A DNA stretch of 64,000 nt from Candidatus Accumulibacter sp. ACC003. Its GTDB lineage: Bacteria > Pseudomonadota > Gammaproteobacteria > Burkholderiales > Rhodocyclaceae. The notes beneath the pieces are model-generated. The model was given only the letters and a program-made list of their open reading frames with translations, had not been told where the DNA came from and searched no databases. The number at the start of each line of letters is the position of its first letter. Within the stretch, counting starts at the first letter, position 1. Below, in pieces: positions 30,074-37,386 of the stretch. A program made the position numbers and the translations under genes. The stretch spans positions 496,001 through 560,000 of the forward strand of contig NZ_CAJQTX010000002.1 in the NCBI RefSeq assembly GCF_907163085.1, in the 5' to 3' direction.

Positions 30074-31861
30074 ATGCATCGGTCTTACATCCGCTTTCCT
30101 GTTTTTCCGACTAGCGTGCTCATGCTTACAGCGTGTCTAGCCACCGCTCCCCAGGCCCATGCCGCGGCGGAACCAAATGGCTCGTATCGCTATACGTGTT
30201 CCGGCATATCGATTAGCGATGATAGCCTAATCGCGACTTGCCGCAAGCTCAATGGGACGAGTCAGCCGACTACGCTGGCGAATATCAGCGCTTGTCTGAA
30301 CGATATCACCAAAGATGGAGATATCGGCAACATCGACGGCAACCTAGTGTGCCTGCCGGATCTGCCAAAGCCGGATCCAGCAGTGCCATTTCCAGTATCG
30401 GAGACTACGGTTAATAGATGGGTGTACGACAACGATACAGGCGCGATTGTCCGGCACGGCTGGGGAATTTGGGCGGGCTTGACCCACACCGTCGGCCTCG
30501 TCAACGGCACACCTGTGCGCGCCTTCGAGACCTGGGCTACAACATCGAATATGTTGTACCGGATCAAATCAGGCCAAACCTTACTACAGATGGAAGCCGC
30601 GGCACCCAGCCGACAACCGGTGTTGGATCTCGGTATCCCGAGACAATTTCACGGCTTGACCAAGGAACGCAAATTCAAACTGCTCGGCCGTGAGGAAATC
30701 GCCAAATCTAATGTCGGCGATACCAATATCTTCGTCTCCGTCGCCTATAATCCGCCGGCGGCAAAACATGCAAACGGTAACAAGCTATTTCTGCAAAGTA
30801 CGCTGGACACCTTGCTGAAGGAAGGCTACACGGAAATCCCGAACTTCCCCAACAACGCCATCACCATCAAGCCGGTGTACAAGATCATCCCGCAGAACAC
30901 GGCCAATGGCATCTACACTTTCCCGGGCTGGCCGGGCACGCCGAATCCGGCCGTCGCCTTTCCCGAGGAGAACTGGAACAGCTGCGTCTACGTCAATATC
31001 AACGGCTCCGGCGCGGGTGGTAACAGCATTGATCCTGGATGCAAGGGGCGCAGCGCTCAGAACACGTTCTTCCTGAATAACTTCATCCATCAGAAGCTCA
31101 CCCAGCAGGATGTGCAATTTCTGAAGACGCAACTTAACTTGACGGCCAAGGACGGGGACTACGCCATCCTGGTGGGCATGCACGTGACCACGCGAGAAAT
31201 CAAGCGCTGGGCTTGGCAAACATTCTGGTGGTCCGCCAATGCCGACAAACCCTATCCGCCCAGCGACGACCACATCGCGGCTGCGCGCCCGATGAAATAC
31301 CTGGATGCAGCCGCGCAGCATTATGCCATGTCCGTTGCCTATAGCATGGTCGCGCCCGCGCAACCAATTACCAGCGGCGAAAATGTCGGCGCCTCGGTGA
31401 TTGGATATAATCCTCACCTGGAAGCCGGTTTCGATCCTTCTGTTTTCCAGATCGTGCGCGCCATCAACGGGACCATCAAGAATGCATATGGCGTCCAGAC
31501 CAATTGCATGACATGTCATAACCTGGCGCTGTACAACCCGAAAACCGATTATTCCGTCGGCGAAGGGCAAAATCGCCAAACTCCGTACGGCACGGACTAC
31601 TATATGAGCCTGACGGACCCGATCTTCAACGCCACATTGAAGCTCGACTTTGCTTGGTCCATCTTGGGTGTTTTGGAGTTGGACGAAGCCGCTACGCGGA
31701 GGAAACCCCGGTGCTGTCGTCGCGTTGACTCAAGATGTGACCTCGCCCCTCATCCGAGGGACGTTCATGACGAATGCGAGGTTACCGCAAGATGGAAGAG
31801 ATGTCCGCTGTCGCAACGACGATTTTTGACACGAACTACGAGCTGCACCAGAAGCACCTGA
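30074..31861 (+). CDS. Cyanovirin-N homology (CVNH) lectin - cytochrome c-like fusion, 3' end replaced by IS91 insertion
   Basis: An exported protein of 595 codons as it stands. Residues 1-30 form a signal peptide; LTAC (18-21) could be a lipobox. Residues ~36-97 are a CVNH domain (GSYRYTC..., SLIATCRKLNG, ISACLNDI, IGNIDGNLVCLP). A long central region of unknown fold follows, then one heme c site CMTCH (Cys478). The family-like ending TLKLDFAWSI is reached at about 31665; the remaining ~65 codons look like IS DNA and overlap the recombinase start. GGAGG at 30061 fixes the start. Function unknown: possibly a carbohydrate-binding, heme-bearing envelope protein. Confidence 0.8.
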   Translation: MHRSYIRFPVFPTSVLMLTACLATAPQAHAAAEPNGSYRYTCSGISISDDSLIATCRKLNGTSQPTTLANISACLNDITKDGDIGNIDGNLVCLPDLPKPDPAVPFPVSETTVNRWVYDNDTGAIVRHGWGIWAGLTHTVGLVNGTPVRAFETWATTSNMLYRIKSGQTLLQMEAAAPSRQPVLDLGIPRQFHGLTKERKFKLLGREEIAKSNVGDTNIFVSVAYNPPAAKHANGNKLFLQSTLDTLLKEGYTEIPNFPNNAITIKPVYKIIPQNTANGIYTFPGWPGTPNPAVAFPEENWNSCVYVNINGSGAGGNSIDPGCKGRSAQNTFFLNNFIHQKLTQQDVQFLKTQLNLTAKDGDYAILVGMHVTTREIKRWAWQTFWWSANADKPYPPSDDHIAAARPMKYLDAAAQHYAMSVAYSMVAPAQPITSGENVGASVIGYNPHLEAGFDPSVFQIVRAINGTIKNAYGVQTNCMTCHNLALYNPKTDYSVGEGQNRQTPYGTDYYMSLTDPIFNATLKLDFAWSILGVLELDEAATRRKPRCCRRVDSRCDLAPHPRDVHDECEVTARWKRCPLSQRRFLTRTTSCTRST

Positions 31862-32708
31862 AGCTCAAGGGCTTGCAGCCGAAGACGATCGACGCGTATT
31901 CGCGCGCCGTCCGCCGGGTGGGAGATTACTTCGCTCATCAGATCGACGATCTGAGCGAGGCCGACCTGTTGGATTACTTCGCCGACCTGCGTGAGACGCA
32001 CTCCTGGAGTTCGCTCAAGCTCGATCTGTACGGGCTCAAGTTTTACTACGAGCACGTGCTGAAGAAACCCTGGGTGGCGCCCGGTCTGATCAAGCCGCCG
32101 CGCTCGCTGCGCCTGCCGGACATCGTCACGGTCGAGGAGACCGAGCGGATTTTTCTGGCCACGCAGGTGCTCAGTTACCGCGTTTTCTTCTTCACCCTCT
32201 ACAGTCTCGGCCTGCGCCTGGGCGAAGGCTTACGGCTGACGGTCGCCGACATCGACGGCGCGCGCGGGCGGGTGCATATCCGCGATGCCAAGGGCAACAA
32301 GGATCGCCTGGTGCCGCTGCCGACGGCCACCTACCGACTCCTGCGTTGTTTCTGGCAGCGCCACCGTAATCCCGTTCTGCTGTTTCCCAATCGCCGCGGC
32401 GGCTTGCCAGGTGCGAGCAGCGCCAGGACACCGCTCAATCGCAGCGGCGTTCAGAAGGCACTGCGGGCGGTGGTCGAATCCTGCGGGCTAAAAAAAACAT
32501 TTCGCCGCACAGTTTGCGTCACGCCTATGCCACGCACCTGATCGAGGCGGGCGTCGAGCTCACCGAGGTGCAGAGCATTCTCGGCCATCACTCGATTCTC
32601 ACGACGGTTCGCTACACCCATCTGACGGATCAAACCCGGCATCACGCCATCGACCGCATCAACGCGCTGATGGACCGCTTTTGTCTGAGCAAGGGGACGC
32701 CGCGATGA
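31792..32708 (+). pseudogene. Tyrosine recombinase split by a -1 frame change at an A8 run
   Basis: XerC/D-like recombinase carried by the IS91 element. The first frame (from ATG 31792 or 31801) holds the N-terminal SAM-like domain and the first catalytic Arg (SLGLRLGEGLRL) but ends at 32541. Reading one base back at the eight A residues 32490-32497 joins it to the frame ending at 32708, which supplies HSLRHAYATHL, LGHHS and the Tyr of VRYTHL. CTA AAA AAA A fits a -1 slippery site (A AAA AAA). It may be programmed frameshifting, a sequencing error in the homopolymer, or decay. The last four bases overlap the transposase start. Confidence 0.75.
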
Positions 32709-33811
32709 TCCGCCTCGGCTCTGTCATTGCCGAATTCGAAGCGGACTTCATGACGCAATTTCGCCACCGCCTGAGCTTCGATCAGCTTCGGGCACTCTCG
32801 GCGATGCGCGATTGCCGCGGCCCGGCCAGCCCGATGATGCAGCTCCAGTGCGAAGGCTGCGATCAGCAAAAACTCGTTCCGCATTCCTGCGGCCATCGCC
32901 TTTGCCCGCACTGCCAGCACCACGAGAGCCAGCAATGGCTGGAACGTCAGATAGAGCGCCTCGTCCCGGCCGACTACTTTCTGCTGACCTTCACGCTGCC
33001 GGCCGAATTGCGCGGGCTCGCTGCGGCGCACGCCGACGTCGTCTTCGATGGCTTGATGCGCTGTGCCTGGGAAACGGTGCACCGCTTCAGTCAGAACGAC
33101 CGGCAGTTGCAGGGCACGCCCGGCGCCATCGCGGTCCTGCACACGCACTCGCGTCGGCTCGACTTCCACCCGCATGTCCATCTCGTCGTCCCCGCGGCAG
33201 CGATCGATGCCGCGAAGCAGCGCTGGCGACGCAAGCGGCGCGGCAAGAACGGCACCTACCTGTTCAACGAGAAGGCGATGGCCAAGGTCTTCCGGGCCAA
33301 AATGCTGGCGGCGATCGAGGCGGCCGGCATTTGCCTGCCGGCGTCCTATCCGCGGGAATGGGTAGCGCACTGCAAATCGGTGGGCAGCGGCGAGAAGGCC
33401 CTGATCTACCTCGGTCGTTACCTCTACCGCGGCGTCATCCGTGAACAGGACATCCTCGCTTGTAAGGATGGGCGGGTGAGCTTCCGCTACCGCAACGCAC
33501 AAACCGGCAAGTCGGAAAAGCGCTCGCTAGCCGGCGCCGATTTCCTCTGGCTGATCCTCCAGCACGTGCTACCCAAGGGCTTTCGCCGCGCCCGCAATTT
33601 CGGCTTCCTGCACGCCAACTGCAAGCGCCTGATCAGTTTGCTGCACCGCTTGCTGAAGTTCGATCCCAGCCGCTTCACGCCGCCGCGCAAGGAGCGGCCA
33701 GCGATGCTTTGCCCGTGCTGTGGCTCCGTGATGTCAATTGTCCGGACGCGTATTCGATCAACATCGCCCGCCTTCGTCGCTGCTCCACCGCTCGTCGCGA
33801 TCGCTGCCTGA
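32705..33811 (+). CDS. IS91-family transposase (HUH, Y1-type)
   Basis: A 368-aa rolling-circle transposase. Start at ATG 32705 (MIRLGSVIAEFEADF), overlapping the recombinase frame by 4 bp. N-terminal zinc-binding domain: CEGC ... CGHRLCPHC. HUH motif HPHVH (155-159). Catalytic Tyr region LIYLGRYLYRGVI. C-terminal CPCC pair. It looks intact and could drive the element. Confidence 0.93.
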   Translation: MIRLGSVIAEFEADFMTQFRHRLSFDQLRALSAMRDCRGPASPMMQLQCEGCDQQKLVPHSCGHRLCPHCQHHESQQWLERQIERLVPADYFLLTFTLPAELRGLAAAHADVVFDGLMRCAWETVHRFSQNDRQLQGTPGAIAVLHTHSRRLDFHPHVHLVVPAAAIDAAKQRWRRKRRGKNGTYLFNEKAMAKVFRAKMLAAIEAAGICLPASYPREWVAHCKSVGSGEKALIYLGRYLYRGVIREQDILACKDGRVSFRYRNAQTGKSEKRSLAGADFLWLILQHVLPKGFRRARNFGFLHANCKRLISLLHRLLKFDPSRFTPPRKERPAMLCPCCGSVMSIVRTRIRSTSPAFVAAPPLVAIAA

Positions 33812-34056
33812 TCGTGTAAGCCGCCTTCACAGCGCTGTCCGGCCGCCTTTGGGACTTCAGTTTCCCCAAGCTGAGTGACGGGGTCGCCCGGAGTTCAGTG
33901 GCCGGGACGCCAAAACGGCCGGATTTGCGCGATCTTCGCTGACGGTGCCGCAGCGCGCGGCGACGGCCCGCTCCCCGCCCTTCGGCATTCATGCCTGCGG
34001 GGTAAATCCAAAAAAGATATTTGCAGAGGGCGCGCCCAGCGCTCCGGCCCGGGCTC

Positions 34057-34111
34057 GTCCAACAAACGGATCAGATCGTGGCTTCGCACGATCTATCCTT
34101 ATTCGTTGGAC
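34057..34111 (+). repeat. attC-like imperfect palindrome
   Basis: Begins GTCCAAC (fits RYYYAAC) and ends GTTGGAC (fits GTTRRRY), the R'' and R' core sites of integron attC sites, 55 bp apart in total. Inside, CGGAT pairs with ATCC and AGATCGTG with CACGATCT around a GCTTCG-type loop, with unpaired bases between blocks. Length is at the lower end for attC. No integrase of the integron type is in the window, so this may instead be part of the IS91 end or another hairpin. Confidence 0.45.
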
Positions 34112-34132
34112 GGCCACTCGAAGTAAGCCCAG

Positions 34133-34164
34133 GGTCGGCGCAGCGGTAGTGCGCCGACCGTTTT
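34133..34164 (+). terminator. Possible terminator hairpin
   Basis: Perfect 10-bp stem GGTCGGCGCA / TGCGCCGACC with a 7-nt loop, followed by GTTTTC. The T tract is short, so termination is uncertain. It lies 22 bp after the attC-like palindrome in DNA that otherwise shows no gene (33812-34224). Confidence 0.45.
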
Positions 34165-34282
34165 CGGGCGTGTGCCCAGGCATCGCGGAGAGTGCAAGAC
34201 GGTGGGAACGTTGCGCAACTACCTATGAGCAATACTGGTCGGCCTATCAACGACCGGAGCACACCATTCGTTTGCATGATCG

Positions 34283-34292
34283 CGGCGCGTAT
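34283..34292. repeat. Target site duplication of ISAs1, left copy
   Basis: CGGCGCGTAT directly left of the left inverted repeat; the identical 10 bp follow the right inverted repeat at 35577-35586. Ten bp is within the usual range for the ISAs1 family. Confidence 0.92.
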
Positions 34293-35576
34293 CAGGGCCT
34301 CCGCACTCGGATAGCATAGTGCTTGTTGTCATACTCGATCAGCGGAAAATCGTTAACATTCATGGGCTTATGACAACCACTTGTAAACCCTGTTGAAATC
34401 AGGTCTACTCTCGTCTTTTGGACGAACGAAATGACTGTGACGACGGGAGTGAGCCTGATGTGCTGCTTGAGGGAAGTGGACGACCCGCGCAGACCCAGCA
34501 ACGGGACGCTGCATGACTTCCAGGAGATTTTGGTGATTGCCATGGCAGGGGTACTCTCGGATTGTGACACCATCGAAGACATCGCCTACTGGGGGCGCCG
34601 GAAAGAAAAATGGCTGCGTGAATTCCTGGTGCTCAAGAACGGGGTTCCCTCCACGGAGACGTTTCTGCGGGTGTTCCGAGCGCTTGACCCGAAGCAATTT
34701 GAGGTCGCGTTTCGCCGCTGGGTGGCCGGGGTGGTCGGCGCCTTGCGAGGCAGCGTCGCGTTCGATGGCAAGACGGTGCGAGGTTCCGGCAGTGGTGGCG
34801 AAACCGCGATTCACATGGTCAGCGCCTTCGCTACGGAATTGGGTATTGTCCTCGGCCAGGAAAAGGTCGCCAGCAAGAGTAATGAGATCACCGCCATCCC
34901 GGAACTCCTCAAGGCACTGTATATCAATGGGTTGCTGGTCACCATCGACGCCATGGGCTGCCAGAAAACTATTGCTCGGCAGATCACGGATCAAGGCGGT
35001 GACTACCTGCTGGCGGTCAAAGGCAACCAGCCGACGTTGCTGGAAGCCATCGAGACCGAGTTCATCGACCAGTATCAATCCGAGGCCGTTGATCGCCACC
35101 GTCAGGCCCGCAAGTCCCATGGTCGAATCGTCGGACAGATCGCCTCGGTCTTGCCTGCGCAAGGACTCGTTGATCTGGCCGATTGGCCGAAGTGCCAGAC
35201 GATCGGCCTGGTCGACTCCCTGCGCAAGGTTGGCGACAAGGAATCGAACTTCGAGCGACGCTACTACATCAGTTCTCGTGCCTTGACCGCCGAAGAGCTG
35301 GCGGCCGCGGTGCGAGGCCATTGGGGCGTAGAAAACCGCCTTCACTGGGTGCTCGACGTCAGCTTTCGTGAAGATGCCAGCACTGTACGCAAGGACAACG
35401 CCCCACAGAACCTCTCCCTCTTGAAGAAAATCGTTCTCAACCTGATTCGTCTGGATACGACCGACAAGACTAAAGCCAGCTTACGCTTGAAGCGCAAAGG
35501 AGCTGCTTGGGATGACGATGTCCGGATGACGATGCTGGGCCTCACACCGCTATGACAGCCGAGTGCGGAGGCCCTG
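34293..35576 (+). mobile_element. ISAs1-family insertion sequence, complete
   Basis: A 1284-bp element with perfect 18-bp terminal inverted repeats (CAGGGCCTCCGCACTCGG at 34293-34310 and its complement at 35559-35576), one intact transposase, and a perfect 10-bp target duplication. The identical ends and duplication suggest a recent insertion. Confidence 0.95.
34431..35555 (+). CDS. ISAs1-family DDE transposase
   Basis: A 374-aa transposase of the ISAs1 (H-repeat-like) family. DDE residues are seen in VAFDGKTVRGSG, VTIDAMGCQ and GVENRLHWVLDVSFRED. N-terminal domain LREVDDPRRPSNGTLHDFQE is typical. Complete and unbroken. A second copy at 44042-45130 is nearly identical over most of its length but has lost the Glu region. 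Confidence 0.95.
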   Translation: MTVTTGVSLMCCLREVDDPRRPSNGTLHDFQEILVIAMAGVLSDCDTIEDIAYWGRRKEKWLREFLVLKNGVPSTETFLRVFRALDPKQFEVAFRRWVAGVVGALRGSVAFDGKTVRGSGSGGETAIHMVSAFATELGIVLGQEKVASKSNEITAIPELLKALYINGLLVTIDAMGCQKTIARQITDQGGDYLLAVKGNQPTLLEAIETEFIDQYQSEAVDRHRQARKSHGRIVGQIASVLPAQGLVDLADWPKCQTIGLVDSLRKVGDKESNFERRYYISSRALTAEELAAAVRGHWGVENRLHWVLDVSFREDASTVRKDNAPQNLSLLKKIVLNLIRLDTTDKTKASLRLKRKGAAWDDDVRMTMLGLTPL

Positions 35577-35586
35577 CGGCGCGTAT
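35577..35586. repeat. Target site duplication of ISAs1, right copy
   Basis: CGGCGCGTAT, identical to 34283-34292, directly after the right inverted repeat. Confidence 0.92.
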
Positions 35587-35819
35587 CGATGATGGAGACT
35601 GCGAGGCCACGCGTTACGGCAACACGATTCTCGCGGAAGTCGATAGGCGTGACGGAGTTCTTTCCTGCTGGTTTGATATTCGTGGATATGGCGCTATCCC
35701 GACACGGCGCCGCTGTTCCTGCGCTGCGCACCTTGCCGCAGGTGTTTCGGAATCACCAGGGTAATTTGCGCGAACGCATTGGCCTCCGACACGCCCTGGC
35801 GTCCTCGCAAGCGACCACC

Positions 35820-36737
35820 TCAGTCTGTTTTGAGATGGGCTCTTCTCGCCTTGTGATCGGCGAGCTTGCGGCCTTCGCCAGCCTCTTCAAGCCACAGGAG
35901 CGTGTCCACATACGAGACAAATCGGCTGAGGTAGTCCGGCGACAAGTCCCGCAGTGCGGCGAGAGATCGTATGACCAGCGCCTGCGGGTTCAGTGGTCCC
36001 GGTGCTTCAGGGCCATCACTGATGACCCGCGCTACCAGTCGGTCTGAATCAAGCTTTACCAGTAGCTCTCGGAAATCTCGCACCGAACTCGATTCGATTG
36101 CCCGACCGCCGCGGCAAGCTTCACCGAAAACCGCGAACTGCTGGGTGTCTTCAGCCGCCAAAATGCCCGCGCGAGCTTTTGATTTTGCCAGACCCGACGC
36201 CTGCAGCGCGGCGTCTTCGCGTTGTCGCAAGACGTCGTTGAGAGAGTCCGCCTCCGCATGCGCGGCCAACGAGCCCTGGTTAATCTCGTTGGTCAATACG
36301 GCCAGCGCGCTGACTTCCTGCCCGTCGTGTTTCGCTTCTCGCCCTCCGTTGAGCTTGGCTGCCAGGCGGTTAACTGCCGTGAAGTCACCATCATCGAACA
36401 AGGATCGAATACGATCGGCGGCTTCGGGAAACTGGGTAGAAACCCTCTCAACGAGACTTGCAGCGCAATGTTCTGCCTTTGCATAGTCAGCCTGATAATT
36501 GGCTAAAGCAATGCGTATCTTCCGTTCCAGAATCACGCGTACCGATATTTTTCTTTCGAGCGCCCTCGTGGCCATCGATTCAATAAGCTGGAACCGAAGC
36601 GGATCCAGCTTACGAGCACTGCTTTTCGCCAGACAGGAAACAAGCAGTCCGAGGTCGGCGGTGTCAATTGCCGCCAGGCGAGACGACAGCGAAGACTCCT
36701 CCTTGCTGGCAATAGCAGAGGGAAGCGTATCAGTCAT
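35820..36737 (-). CDS. DUF2894 family protein
   Basis: A 305-aa cytosolic protein, last gene of a four-gene operon. Family marks: LDPLRFQLIESMATRAL near residue 50 and the C-terminal SLAALRDLSPDYLSRFVSYV followed by DTLLWLEEA. The middle is helical and Ala-rich. No enzyme motif is seen. It overlaps the MotB-like gene by 8 bp, so it is co-translated with the channel pair; it may act as a cytosolic partner or effector. Function unknown. Confidence 0.85.
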   Translation of the reverse strand: MTDTLPSAIASKEESSLSSRLAAIDTADLGLLVSCLAKSSARKLDPLRFQLIESMATRALERKISVRVILERKIRIALANYQADYAKAEHCAASLVERVSTQFPEAADRIRSLFDDGDFTAVNRLAAKLNGGREAKHDGQEVSALAVLTNEINQGSLAAHAEADSLNDVLRQREDAALQASGLAKSKARAGILAAEDTQQFAVFGEACRGGRAIESSSVRDFRELLVKLDSDRLVARVISDGPEAPGPLNPQALVIRSLAALRDLSPDYLSRFVSYVDTLLWLEEAGEGRKLADHKARRAHLKTD

Positions 36738-37386
36738 CTGACGATATCAGCGCCTCTTTCTGATTACTGGCCCGCGGCACTGGTGCGATCTCCACGCGTC
36801 GATTCAGCGATCGCCCCTTCGCGTCGTGATTGGAAAATACCGGTTGCTGTGAGCCAAACGCCGCCGCGAATACCATCGCTGCCGGCATGCCATCTTCGAT
36901 CAACGCCCGGGTCACGGTCAGCGCACGTTCCGCCGACAACTGCCAATTATCGTCGTAACGACGATTTCCCTCCTGAATCGGTAGGTCGTCGGTAAAACCA
37001 CTCACCATCAACAGCTGATCCCTTTGGTCAAGATAAACCTTGAGTGGAGCAACGAGCGTTCGCAGTAATTCACGCCCTGCCGGCTGCAATTGATCTGAAT
37101 TCAATGAGAACAACACACTACCGCTGATCGCGATGCGCCCGTCACGCAGCGTCACGCGTCCCGTGGCCAGTGGATCGGCCAGCGCTTCTTCAAGAGCAAT
37201 CCGTCGCCGCTCCTCGACCTGACGCTTTTCGACTTCGTGTTCGAGTGACTGCGCAAGCTCGAGTTGGAAGCCAAGCGCCCACACCAGAAGCAAGACAAAG
37301 ACACCGACCAGCGCAGACATCAAGTCGCCAAAAATCGCCCAGATCGGGGTGTCCTGAGAGAAGCCATCTTCCAGCTCTTCCATCAA
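36730..37386 (-). CDS. MotB/OmpA-like peptidoglycan-binding stator-type protein
   Basis: A 218-aa protein. One TM helix at residues ~15-38 carries Asp21 (IFGDLMSALVGVFVLLLVWA), in the place of the proton-binding Asp of MotB. A short coiled coil (~42-70) leads to an OmpA-like domain (~85-205) with LFSLNSDQLQPAGRELL, VSGFTDDLPI, LSAERALTVTRALIEDG and SLNRRVEI. It overlaps the DUF802 gene by 4 bp. Likely the peptidoglycan-anchored, ion-binding partner of the MotA/ExbB-like DUF802 protein. Confidence 0.9.
   Translation of the reverse strand: MMEELEDGFSQDTPIWAIFGDLMSALVGVFVLLLVWALGFQLELAQSLEHEVEKRQVEERRRIALEEALADPLATGRVTLRDGRIAISGSVLFSLNSDQLQPAGRELLRTLVAPLKVYLDQRDQLLMVSGFTDDLPIQEGNRRYDDNWQLSAERALTVTRALIEDGMPAAMVFAAAFGSQQPVFSNHDAKGRSLNRRVEIAPVPRASNQKEALISSDD

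Larger units (their letters stand above)
31670..33900 (+). mobile_element. IS91-family element with tyrosine recombinase and HUH transposase genes
   Basis: Two overlapping genes, a tyrosine recombinase (31792-32708) and an HUH transposase (32705-33811), form the usual two-gene layout of one IS91 subgroup. The left end is inferred at about 31670, where the host CVNH-cytochrome frame stops looking native. The right end is uncertain (about 33830-33910). IS91 elements move by rolling circle and make no target duplication, so the ends cannot be fixed from repeats. Confidence 0.75.
34225..35764 (+). pseudogene. Small ORF interrupted by the ISAs1 insertion
   Basis: If the ISAs1 element and one copy of its 10-bp target duplication are removed, an 81-codon frame runs from ATG 34225 (MSNTGRPINDRSTPFVC) through the junction at 34292/35587 and on to TAA at 35762-35764 (RIDDGDCEATRYGNTILAEV ...). 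No family is recognised and there is no clear ribosome site, so it may not be a gene. The remaining 35765-35819 holds nothing visible before the convergent DUF2894 stop. Confidence 0.3.
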
